The position numbers were made by a program, and so were the translations under genes. Of a stretch of DNA of 22,734 bases, positions 16,692 to 22,734 are shown one piece after another. The notes beneath the pieces were generated by a model. The model searched no databases and was not told where the DNA came from. It saw nothing but the letters and a program-made list of their open reading frames with translations. Position 1 is the stretch's first letter. Every line of letters starts with the position of its first letter. Origin of the DNA: CBDUXT01 sp965371245 (GTDB lineage: Bacteria > Planctomycetota > Phycisphaerae > UBA1845); contig CBDUXT010000091.1 of assembly GCA_965371245.1 (NCBI GenBank), positions 1 through 22,734 of the forward strand, given 5' to 3'.

Positions 16692-17402
16692 ATGCCCACG
16701 AGCGTTCCATACTGCGTACCCATCATCGCCGGCGTCGCCCGGCAGCTACGCCCCAAGTCGGTGCTTGATGTTGGTATCGGTTTCGGCAAGTACGGGTTCC
16801 TCTTTCGCGAGTACCTCGACGTGTGGGACATGAAGACCGTCGCTGACTACGCCAAGGAGCGATGGCGCACGCGAATCGACGGGATCGACGCCACCCGGGA
16901 ATACGTGACGCCGCTCCACGAGTACCTCTACGACAACATACACGTCGGCGACGTACGCACCATCATCGACACCCTGGGACAATACGACGTCGTCATCATG
17001 GGCGACGTGCTCGAACACTTCGACAAGCAGGCCGGGTATGCACTGATCGAGAAGCTATGCGAGCACGCCAACCAGTGCGTGCTGCTTACCTTCCCGGTCA
17101 ACTGTGCGCTTAACGACAACGTGCTCGGGAATCCCTACGAGTCGCACCGGGCGGCGTGGAAACGCAAGGACTTTCGACGCTTCAAGGGCGCCGAGTTCAA
17201 GATGGTCGAGGGATACACCGGGCTCGTCGCCATCACCAAACCACCGCACCGTGCGCCCCTATTAACCGCGTCCTTCGCGGCCCGTCGTAGAACGGGATGG
17301 AAGGGGTGGATCGCGTCCATGATGGTCAAAACACTGGGCGCTACCCAAGCATCCCGGATCGCGTCGTGGCTCATGGGCGAGCGGGTCGCACTTCGTGTCT
17401 GA
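16692..17402 (+). CDS. Class I SAM-dependent methyltransferase
   Basis: 236 residues from the ATG at 16692; the ribosome binding site is weak (GAAGAGCGAAG upstream). Motif I is SVLDVGIGFGKYGFLFREYL (23-42), acidic motif II is IDGIDATREY (62-71), and the post-I region DVVIMGDVLEHFDK (99-112) has the EH typical of the Methyltransf_23 class. The C-terminus (about 190-236) is basic with hydrophobic helices and no extra catalytic domain. It is divergent from the methyltransferase-glycosyltransferase trio and probably belongs to the same surface-glycan locus, acting on another position or component. Which molecule it methylates cannot be read from sequence. Confidence 0.85.
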   Translation: MPTSVPYCVPIIAGVARQLRPKSVLDVGIGFGKYGFLFREYLDVWDMKTVADYAKERWRTRIDGIDATREYVTPLHEYLYDNIHVGDVRTIIDTLGQYDVVIMGDVLEHFDKQAGYALIEKLCEHANQCVLLTFPVNCALNDNVLGNPYESHRAAWKRKDFRRFKGAEFKMVEGYTGLVAITKPPHRAPLLTASFAARRRTGWKGWIASMMVKTLGATQASRIASWLMGERVALRV

Positions 17403-17403
17403 A

Positions 17404-17425
17404 TGTCCCTGGCAGTAACGGGACA
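17404..17425 (+). terminator. Short hairpin directly after the methyltransferase stop
   Basis: Arms TGTCCC (17404-17409) and GGGACA (17420-17425) with a 10-nt loop, beginning 2 nt after the stop codon. No T-run follows, so it may be an RNA-stabilising hairpin or a weak terminator. Confidence 0.35.
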
Positions 17426-17835
17426 AACGCCGCGGAACGACTTTCCCAATAGGCGCCGCGCGCGCTTGGCTCAGCTCGCTGGTTCGATTGTCATTTCGCG
17501 GTGGTTATCGACTCGGAATGGTTATCGGATGTCGGCTGGCTGCTTGCGCTCCGAAGGCCGCGACGGCGGAGCATACCGGACAAAGACGCAGCCTGCCGAT
17601 CTTGGGTCACCGCTGAGTCCAGGTCTACCGTCATTAGGTCGATGGGACTATGGGAAGCGCACATCGCCGTGATGGAGCACTCAGAGGACGATTCTCCCAA
17701 TGCCCGGGTGCCGGATAGCGATCGACACGGAGCATCCATGAACTCGGCATGTATGAAACGAACACCGAGCCGAGCCATCGAAATCGCGCCATGCCGGTGC
17801 CGTGAGCGCAGCGGAGGCGTCGAGGTGGATCCGCA
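17426..17835. other. Intergenic region without a recognisable gene
   Basis: About 410 bp upstream of the hybrid histidine kinase, so it should carry that gene's promoter. Overlapping frames of up to 112 codons on both strands show no motif. No repeat or RNA gene is evident. A ribosome binding site (AGGTGG, 7 nt before the ATG) ends the region. Confidence 0.4.
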
Positions 17836-19770
17836 ATGAGTGCTAAGAGAACGCGCTGGCAGACAGGGGTAATCGCTACGGTTCTAGCTGCCGTTTTCCT
17901 AGCGGTAGATCTGAACGTTCCCCTCGGCGTGGCCGGCGGTGTGTTCTATGTCACCGTGGTGTTAGCCTGCCTGTGGTCACCTCAGCCCCGCGATGTTCTT
18001 CTCGCCGCTTTCGTTTGCACCGCACTGACGCTGGTGGGCTATCTTGGTTCTCCCGACGGCGGTGAGCCGTGGAAGGTCATTTCCAACCGCTTGTTAGCGG
18101 TTTATGCGATTTGGGGCGTCGGAGGGCTCGGCTATTGTCGTCGGCACGGTGAGAACCAAGTCCGCGCGGCCTTAGCCGAATTGAGAAGTCAAGAGCATGC
18201 GCTGGATGAACACGCGATCGTCGCCATCACCGACCCCGCCGGCAAAATCACGCGCGTCAACGACAAGTTCTGCCAGATCAGTAAGTATTCACGAGAGGAA
18301 TTGATCGGGCAAGATCACCGCATTGTCAATTCCGGCCATCACTCTCGTGCGTTCTGGGCTGAGACATGGAAGACGATCGGGGCGGGGGAAGTTTGGCACG
18401 GCGAGATCTGCAACCGGGCAAAGGATGGCTCTCTCTATTGGGTGGATACGACAATCGTACCGTTCAAGGACGAGGCCGGTCGGGTTACGCAATACGTCGC
18501 CATTCGGACGGAGATCACCGCACGCAAGCGAACGGAAGAGGGGTTGAAGGAAGCCAAAGCTCAGGCTGAGGCTGCCAACCGTGCCAAGAGCGAGTTCCTG
18601 GCCTACATGTCCCACGAAATCCGAACGCCCATGACGGCCATCCTCGGTTTTGCCGAGAACATGCTGGATGTCGAGCAGTCCGATTCGCAGAAGTTGAACT
18701 GTGTCCACACCATCCGCCGCAACGGCGAGCACCTGTTGGCCCTCATCAACGACATCCTCGACCTGTCCAAGATCGAGGCGGGCAGAATGGCGATCGAGCG
18801 CGGAGACTTTCAGCCGTGCCGGATCATGGCCGAGGTCGCTTCGCTTATGCGCGTGCGGGCCGACACAAAGGGGTTGCCGTTCCACATCGAATACATCGGC
18901 GCGACCCCGGAAACCATCCAGACCGACCCCACGCGTCCGCGTCAGATTCTTATCAACCTGATCGGCAACGCGATCAAGTTCACACAAATTGGAGCCGTCC
19001 GCCTTGTCACCCGCTTCGTGGATAGTGGCGACGCACCGTGCCTGCAATTCGATGTGATCGACACGGGGCGGGGCATGACACCCGAGCAGGTCGCCAAACT
19101 GTTCCAGCCGTTCGTGCAGGCCGACAACTCAACCACAAGGGAGTTCGGCGGAACAGGCCTCGGTCTGACCATCAGCAAGCGCTTCGCGGAGTTGCTCGGC
19201 GGCGACATCGCTGTTGTCGAAACCGAGCGAGGCGTGGGATCGACCTTTCGCGTCAACGTGGCCACCGGACCCCTTGACGGCGTCGCGATGTTGGATGACC
19301 CCATGTCGGCGACCGTGGTGGCCCATGACACTAATGGAATCCCGCGGACCCCCCGGTCAGACCTTGAAGGCCGCCGCATTCTTCTGGCCGAGGACGGCCC
19401 GGACAACCAGCGTCTCATCTCGTTTGTACTGAAAAAGGCCGGCGCGGATGTGACGGTCGAGGAGAACGGAAAGCTTGCGCTGGATGCCGCGCTGGCCGCG
19501 CGCGACGAGGGCAACCCGTTCGACGTCATTCTGATGGACATGCAGATGCCCGTGATGGACGGCTATGAAGCTACGGGTCAACTCCGCCGGAAGGACTACA
19601 CCGCGCCGATCATAGCCCTGACCGCCCACGCGATGGAGGGCGACCGCGAGAAGTGCCTCAAGGCCGGTTGCGACGACTACGCGACCAAGCCCATCGATCG
19701 CAAAAAACTGATCGAGACGATACAGCGACACCTGGTGCCCGCCGAAGCGGCGTCCACCGTGCCGGCGTAG
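17836..19770 (+). CDS. Membrane-bound hybrid sensor histidine kinase with receiver domain
   Basis: 644 residues. Residues about 11-101 contain four hydrophobic segments (about 11-25, 30-47, 54-70, 83-101), a compact membrane sensor with no large periplasmic loop. A PAS domain follows (about 115-235; IVAITDPAGKITRVNDKFCQ and a PAC end YVAIRTEITARKR). The HisKA dimerisation domain has the phosphoacceptor His260 in YMSHEIRTPM. The HATPase domain shows the N box NLIGNAIKFT, G1 DTGRGM and G2 GGTGLGLTIS. A C-terminal receiver domain (about 515-635) has the acidic pair in LLAEDGPDN, phospho-acceptor Asp568 in ILMDMQMPVMDG, and the conserved Lys in ATKPID. All catalytic residues are intact. No HPt domain or separate response regulator gene is nearby, so it is an orphan whose output partner lies elsewhere. 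The signal is unknown. Confidence 0.93.
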   Translation: MSAKRTRWQTGVIATVLAAVFLAVDLNVPLGVAGGVFYVTVVLACLWSPQPRDVLLAAFVCTALTLVGYLGSPDGGEPWKVISNRLLAVYAIWGVGGLGYCRRHGENQVRAALAELRSQEHALDEHAIVAITDPAGKITRVNDKFCQISKYSREELIGQDHRIVNSGHHSRAFWAETWKTIGAGEVWHGEICNRAKDGSLYWVDTTIVPFKDEAGRVTQYVAIRTEITARKRTEEGLKEAKAQAEAANRAKSEFLAYMSHEIRTPMTAILGFAENMLDVEQSDSQKLNCVHTIRRNGEHLLALINDILDLSKIEAGRMAIERGDFQPCRIMAEVASLMRVRADTKGLPFHIEYIGATPETIQTDPTRPRQILINLIGNAIKFTQIGAVRLVTRFVDSGDAPCLQFDVIDTGRGMTPEQVAKLFQPFVQADNSTTREFGGTGLGLTISKRFAELLGGDIAVVETERGVGSTFRVNVATGPLDGVAMLDDPMSATVVAHDTNGIPRTPRSDLEGRRILLAEDGPDNQRLISFVLKKAGADVTVEENGKLALDAALAARDEGNPFDVILMDMQMPVMDGYEATGQLRRKDYTAPIIALTAHAMEGDREKCLKAGCDDYATKPIDRKKLIETIQRHLVPAEAASTVPA

Positions 19771-19910
19771 GTCGTCGCCAACCGTTCGATGCTTCGTTGA
19801 GATGACGACGTGTACTTGCGCTTCGTGGTGGAGCTTGACGTTATCGAACGTCGGTGTGGTGGTCCACCGTGGGTGCGAATCGACCTGGTGTACGGTCGAT
19901 CTCGAATCTG

Positions 19911-20012
19911 CGGGTCTTGCTCGGTGGGTGGCCCACCTCTTTAGAGGTGGGGGACTCGAATGGTCTCCGGATTCGCGTCCCCCACGGCTAAAGCCACGGG
20001 CTACCCGACCCG
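19911..20012. repeat. Compound-hairpin element between convergent genes
   Basis: 102 bp with outer arms CGGGTC (19911-19916) and GACCCG (20007-20012), then GGGTGGCCC (19926-19934) with GGGCTACCC (19998-20006; one G-T pair), and an inner stem GGGGGAC (19949-19955) with GTCCCCC (19977-19983). Side hairpins are CCACCTC-TTTA-GAGGTGG (19933-19950) and GGC-TAAA-GCC (19986-19995). It lies between the stops of the hybrid kinase and the SprA-like gene, where it could serve as a two-way terminator. The design resembles the element at 13502-13590 with a different sequence. Confidence 0.7.
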
Positions 20013-20034
20013 CACGGTTACGCGTGACGCTGCC

Positions 20035-20838
20035 CTAGGCAATCACGTCCAGGATCTCGCCTATCCGTTCGTCGTCCTGGGTGATCTCGGTGGCGATTTT
20101 GGGTCTGGAAGTCGCATCGCTGTGTTTCGATGAGTTGTTCGAGGAATCGGTCACGCCGGCTGCGGCAGTTGCGCCGGTCGCGTCGATGGCCACCGTCGGT
20201 CCGGACTGCGGATCGTCTGCGTCGGAAGCCGACGCTCGACGCTCTTCGGCCAGCTCGGCCCGCGCGCCGCGCTCCGTTGCCGCAGCCTGCGCGGCCACAG
20301 CGCGGTCTTGGCCGGAGGGGGACGCCGGGGCGAGGGCGGCCCGGCGAATCTGTTGCATTTTCTGGATGGTCGCCTGGGGATCGCCATCGACCGCGGATGT
20401 GTCGATCTGCACCTCACCGCCAACGGCGTAGCGCTTCCCGTCCGGTCCGGTGGTGTACTCGAACGTGGGACCACCGGCCGCGTTCGAGCCGGCGGCGGCC
20501 ATGTGGGCCGATTCGTGACGCCGAACCTCGGCGTCGCGCTGTTTGAGTTCCTTGACCTGCTGCTGCTCTTCGTCCGTGAGCTGGGTCTCACCTCCGAGTC
20601 CCTTCGGCGCGTCGCCCGACTGTGATTCCTGTGTGCCTTGCGGCTCGTTGGGCGCGTCGGCTCGTTCGCCGGCTAAGGAAATGTCGATGGTATCGACCGG
20701 CTGGGCGTGGCCGTCGGTCGATCGCGTGGGTTGTGCGGAGCCCTGGGTCGAGGCGCCGCTCGTGGAGCGCAACGGCTGCGCCGCCCCGGCTCCAAAGAGG
20801 GCCGCAATCAACGAGTTGTTCGATATCGCGTTGACCAT
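20035..20838 (-). CDS. SprA-related putative metalloprotease (CJM1_0395-like)
   Basis: 267 residues. The conserved core (about 90-185) reads VKELKQRDAEVRRHESAHMA, then GGPTFEYTTGPDGKRYAVGGEVQID and DPQATIQKMQQIRRAALAPA, which is the signature of the SprA-related family annotated as putative metalloproteases. HESAH at 108-112 is the HExxH zinc motif. The N-terminal 85 residues are Ser-, Gln- and Thr-rich and probably disordered; the C-terminal 80 are Ala/Ser/Asp-rich and low in complexity. There is no signal peptide or membrane segment. Proteolytic activity has not been shown for the family to my knowledge. The start is the ATG at 20838, with no strong ribosome binding site. It is convergent with the histidine kinase and divergent from the YjbQ-like gene; no functional partner is evident. 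Confidence 0.85.
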   Translation of the reverse strand: MVNAISNNSLIAALFGAGAAQPLRSTSGASTQGSAQPTRSTDGHAQPVDTIDISLAGERADAPNEPQGTQESQSGDAPKGLGGETQLTDEEQQQVKELKQRDAEVRRHESAHMAAAGSNAAGGPTFEYTTGPDGKRYAVGGEVQIDTSAVDGDPQATIQKMQQIRRAALAPASPSGQDRAVAAQAAATERGARAELAEERRASASDADDPQSGPTVAIDATGATAAAGVTDSSNNSSKHSDATSRPKIATEITQDDERIGEILDVIA

Positions 20839-21086
20839 GGAAATCGTCCGCGTCCTGAAACACCCGGGACCGGCACGTAGCCCGCCTCATGTACTATCGA
20901 ATACCTGGGGGCGCGAAAGAAGTTAGGGCTATCGGACCTCGAACGATCAGCCGATAATGCCCGCCAAGTCAGTGTCCTGGCGCCCGGCACGAACAGCGAA
21001 CCCCCATCTCGCTTGACTTGGGCGGAACCCTGCGCGATACCCCGGGACGAACCGGCATCCGTTCGCGAGTCACACGGGGGGTCTCC

Positions 21087-21497
21087 ATGACCAGGCAACT
21101 CAGCGTACACACGACCGGCCAAGGGCTCTTCGAGATGACCCGAGAGGTCGAGGCGGTCGTGCGCGAATCGGGCGCGAAGGGCGGGCTGTGTACCGTGATG
21201 GTGCAGCACACGTCTGCAAGCCTGACCATCCAGGAAAACGCCGACCCGTCGGCCAAGCGCGACCTCGAAGCGTGGCTAAACCGCCTCGTGGTGGAAAACG
21301 ATCCGCTCTATACCCATACGCACGAGGGTCCGGACGACATGCCCTCGCACATCAAGGCCGCTCTCACGGCGACGACGCTCTCCATCCCGATCATCGACGG
21401 GCGCCTGGGCCTGGGCAGGTGGCAGGGCGTCTATCTGTGGGAACATCGGCGGCGAGGATCGGCCCGGAAGTGCCTTGTTTGTGTCATAGCCGGGTAG
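21087..21497 (+). CDS. yjbQ: YjbQ-family protein (UPF0047)
   Basis: 136 residues from the ATG at 21087, preceded by GGGGGG about 5 nt upstream; an earlier in-frame ATG at 21018 would add 23 Arg/Gly-rich residues absent from the family. Family motifs are MVQHTSASLTIQENADP (38-54), NDPLYTHTHEGPDDMPSHIKAAL (split 71-93) and GLGRWQGVYLWEHR (108-121). These carry the conserved His and Glu residues of the trimeric fold. The E. coli protein has 138 residues. Some members have been reported to have secondary thiamine-phosphate synthase activity, but the physiological role remains unclear. It is a cytosolic single gene, convergent with the MOSC gene with about 19 bp between stop codons. Confidence 0.92.
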   Translation: MTRQLSVHTTGQGLFEMTREVEAVVRESGAKGGLCTVMVQHTSASLTIQENADPSAKRDLEAWLNRLVVENDPLYTHTHEGPDDMPSHIKAALTATTLSIPIIDGRLGLGRWQGVYLWEHRRRGSARKCLVCVIAG

Positions 21498-21516
21498 GTC
21501 GCCGGCCGCACCATGG

Positions 21517-22017
21517 TCAATCGCGATCGGTGTGGCTCGCTTGGCCGGCTTCCAGCGGTGGAGCCGGCTGCACCCGATCTCCCACCCGAATCGTTCCCTC
21601 GGTGAGCACCTGCCCGAACACGCCGCCGCGACAGTCGGGTTTCAGGGCCGCTCGGAGCCCGTCGTGCTGCTCGTCCATCAGGCGACAGGGCTTGGTCTCG
21701 TCGTGGATCCAGACGCGCACCTGGCCGACGAGGATCGCACGGCCGATCAGGGGCGGAAGCTCGATCCCTTCCACGAGGAAGTTCGCCCGCCGCAACGGCC
21801 ACGCGAGGTCGGCGCCAACCTCGGCGCATGTCTTGGCCCACGCCTCTGCTGACAGAAAGGTGACGCTCCGGCGACCCGGCGGCCTGTTCTCGCCCTCAAT
21901 TCCGGTGTTGACAAGGACGCGACACTCCTCGACCTCGCTCAGCGGTGCCCCTTTGGTCGGTCGCATCGCGATGCCCGTGATCACGCCCGTTGTCTTAGGG
22001 TCGGCTGGCTTGGTCAT
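21517..22017 (-). CDS. MOSC-domain protein
   Basis: 166 residues from the ATG at 22017, with AGGAG 9 nt upstream; the long frame running further upstream lies over the SMR-like gene in another frame and is not part of it. The sequence shows the MOSC pattern: VLVNTGIEGENRPPGRRSVT (35-52), RRANFLVEGIELPPLIG (76-92), WIHDETKPCRLMDEQ (103-117) with the conserved Cys111, and GGVFGQVLTEGTIRVGD (131-147). MOSC domains bind or transfer sulfur in molybdenum-cofactor chemistry, and this stand-alone form without a beta-barrel or NifS-like partner is common in bacteria. The substrate is unknown. It follows the SMR-like gene with 38 nt between stop and start, so the two are probably cotranscribed. Confidence 0.88.
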   Translation of the reverse strand: MTKPADPKTTGVITGIAMRPTKGAPLSEVEECRVLVNTGIEGENRPPGRRSVTFLSAEAWAKTCAEVGADLAWPLRRANFLVEGIELPPLIGRAILVGQVRVWIHDETKPCRLMDEQHDGLRAALKPDCRGGVFGQVLTEGTIRVGDRVQPAPPLEAGQASHTDRD

Positions 22018-22055
22018 CGACGGGACTCCTGATTCTTCGGGGCTGACGCCACGGC

Positions 22056-22457
22056 TTAGGCTTCTACCGGCGGCGACTGTGTGGCGATCAAGACCACGCC
22101 CACAAGCACGAGCGCGACGCCGGCGGCCTGTCCCCCCGTCAGTCGCTCTTTCAGGGCGGGGTGGAACCGGGCTACCACGGCGATCAGCGCGTATCCGCCG
22201 CCCACCATGATCGGGTAGGCGATGCTGATTTTGAGGCTCTTGCTCTGCAACGCGTACATGTAGCAGAAGGCGTTGAGCCCGAAGCAGGTCAACCCGACGA
22301 CCAGCGGAACACTCGTCAGCACGGTCTTGATCGCACTGATGGACCCGTCCTTGAGGATCCCGCCGCCGGCGGCCACCGCGTTCATGCCGCCCTTCATCAT
22401 CAGATTGGCGGCCGCGTTGAGCACCAACGCCACGCCGAGCGCAACCACGTGGTTCAT
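22056..22457 (-). CDS. SMR-like four-helix inner-membrane protein lacking the membrane Glu
   Basis: 133 residues; ATG at 22457 with AAGGAG 6 nt upstream. Four hydrophobic segments (about 3-20, 46-69, 78-97, 109-126) match the small multidrug resistance / DMT half-size transporters, including the helix-1 pattern ending LMMK with Lys22, the SIAYPIMVGGGYALIAV segment in helix 3, and GVALVLVGVVLIA in helix 4. The essential proton- and drug-coupling Glu14 of EmrE-type proteins is replaced by Asn14 at the same position, so it is unlikely to be a proton-coupled drug or guanidinium exporter. Undecaprenyl-linked ArnE/ArnF-like flippase subunits are an alternative half-size family. It probably works as a dimer in the inner membrane. 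It is first in a likely two-gene unit with the MOSC gene. Confidence 0.8.
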   Translation of the reverse strand: MNHVVALGVALVLNAAANLMMKGGMNAVAAGGGILKDGSISAIKTVLTSVPLVVGLTCFGLNAFCYMYALQSKSLKISIAYPIMVGGGYALIAVVARFHPALKERLTGGQAAGVALVLVGVVLIATQSPPVEA

Positions 22458-22494
22458 ACGTCACTCCTTTAGGGTCGGGCGATCGAAACCCGAG

Positions 22495-22705
22495 TAGGTC
22501 GGGTCATCGACCCGGCTTTGCTTGGCCCGGATGGATGATCCATCCACGCTGGACCCTGGGTCACCCTACCTTCGCGCAGTCTCGCCTAGGAACATATGCT
22601 TCCAAGTTATCACGTATCGGTTGGCAACCCAACCGCGCGAAGGCTCCGTCGCATCAGTGTGACGGTGAACGGAGTCGGAAGGTGCCGGGTCGATGACCCG
22701 ACCTA
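22495..22705. repeat. Large multi-hairpin element with perfect 22-bp terminal inverted repeats
   Basis: The ends (22495-22516 and 22684-22705) are perfect 22-bp inverted repeats, each containing the palindromic core GGGTCATCGACCC. Inside lie a perfect hairpin GGATGGA-TGA-TCCATCC (22529-22545), GACCC-T-GGGTC (22552-22562), a long-range stem CCTTCGCGC (22569-22577) with GCGCGAAGG (22635-22643), a hairpin GGTTGG-CAAC-CCAACC (22619-22634), and CCGTC/GACGG (22646-22650 with 22661-22665). There is no transposase-like ORF. It lies upstream of the SMR-like gene. Confidence 0.75.
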
Positions 22706-22734
22706 TCCATGAAAGGCATGTCCGGGTCAAGTGC

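Noticed and set aside
17491..17778. 95-codon minus-strand ORF
   Set aside because: Low-complexity Ser-rich tail, no ribosome binding site or family motif; overlapped by equally long frames on the other strand.
21188..22210. 340-codon plus-strand ORF across the YjbQ and MOSC genes
   Set aside because: Shadow of two well-supported genes in other frames; Arg/Ser/Pro-rich with no motif.
22018..22464. 149-codon N-terminal extension of the MOSC frame
   Set aside because: It lies over the SMR-like gene in another frame; the ATG at 22017 with AGGAG is the proper start.
22458..22705. Guanidine riboswitch (ykkC or mini-ykkC) upstream of the SMR-like gene
   Set aside because: Hairpins are present, but their loops lack the ACGR pattern of mini-ykkC and no ykkC core was recognised; the transporter also lacks Glu14.
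22495..22705. CRISPR array
   Set aside because: The segments are inverted and all different; there are no equal direct repeats with regular spacers.

Overview
The window is GC-rich bacterial chromosomal DNA with widely spaced genes, many long intergenic stretches and several palindromic intergenic elements. Three things point to a planctomycete or another member of the PVC group, although no rRNA or other decisive marker is present. They are a very long GreA-type protein (the long form is known from Chlamydia), a huge secreted protein built of propellers, Cys-rich and LamG-like modules, and a SprA-related putative metalloprotease. The taxonomic call is an inference.

Layout. 248-5695 (-) is one giant secreted protein: a glucose/sorbosone-dehydrogenase-like propeller, a seven-repeat NHL-like propeller, Cys-rich segments, and three nearly identical LamG-like modules whose DNA is a mosaic. 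5696-9025 is an accessory-looking patch beside a tRNA-Pro(GGG) gene (9025-9099, -). It holds a decayed HNH-like fragment, a small Cro/CI-type HTH gene, a possible small ORF, and a lower-GC gene for a Ser/Thr-type kinase with an unassigned C-terminal domain. A 28-bp palindrome and a tandem 12-bp repeat lie between that kinase and the tRNA. 9140-9909 shows no gene I can recognise.

9910-13374 (-) carries housekeeping-type genes: a divergent YchF-like P-loop NTPase and the 738-residue GreA-like protein. 13502-13590 is a palindromic element at the 3' end of a surface-glycan-type cluster on the minus strand (methyltransferase, methyltransferase, glycosyltransferase; the last two overlap by 4 nt). 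A third methyltransferase (16692-17402) is divergently transcribed. 17836-19770 (+) is an orphan membrane hybrid histidine kinase. It converges on the SprA-like gene (20035-20838, -), with another folded palindromic element between them.

The right end holds a YjbQ-family protein (21087-21497, +) and a minus-strand pair, an SMR-like four-helix membrane protein followed by a MOSC-domain protein. A third, large element bounded by perfect 22-bp inverted repeats (22495-22705) closes the window.

The best candidate for an undescribed system is the kinase gene with its regulatory-looking repeats next to the tRNA. The best structural puzzles are the three compound-hairpin elements, which share a design but not a sequence, and the mosaic identity of the LamG modules. 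Any defence or signalling role for the kinase patch is inference only.
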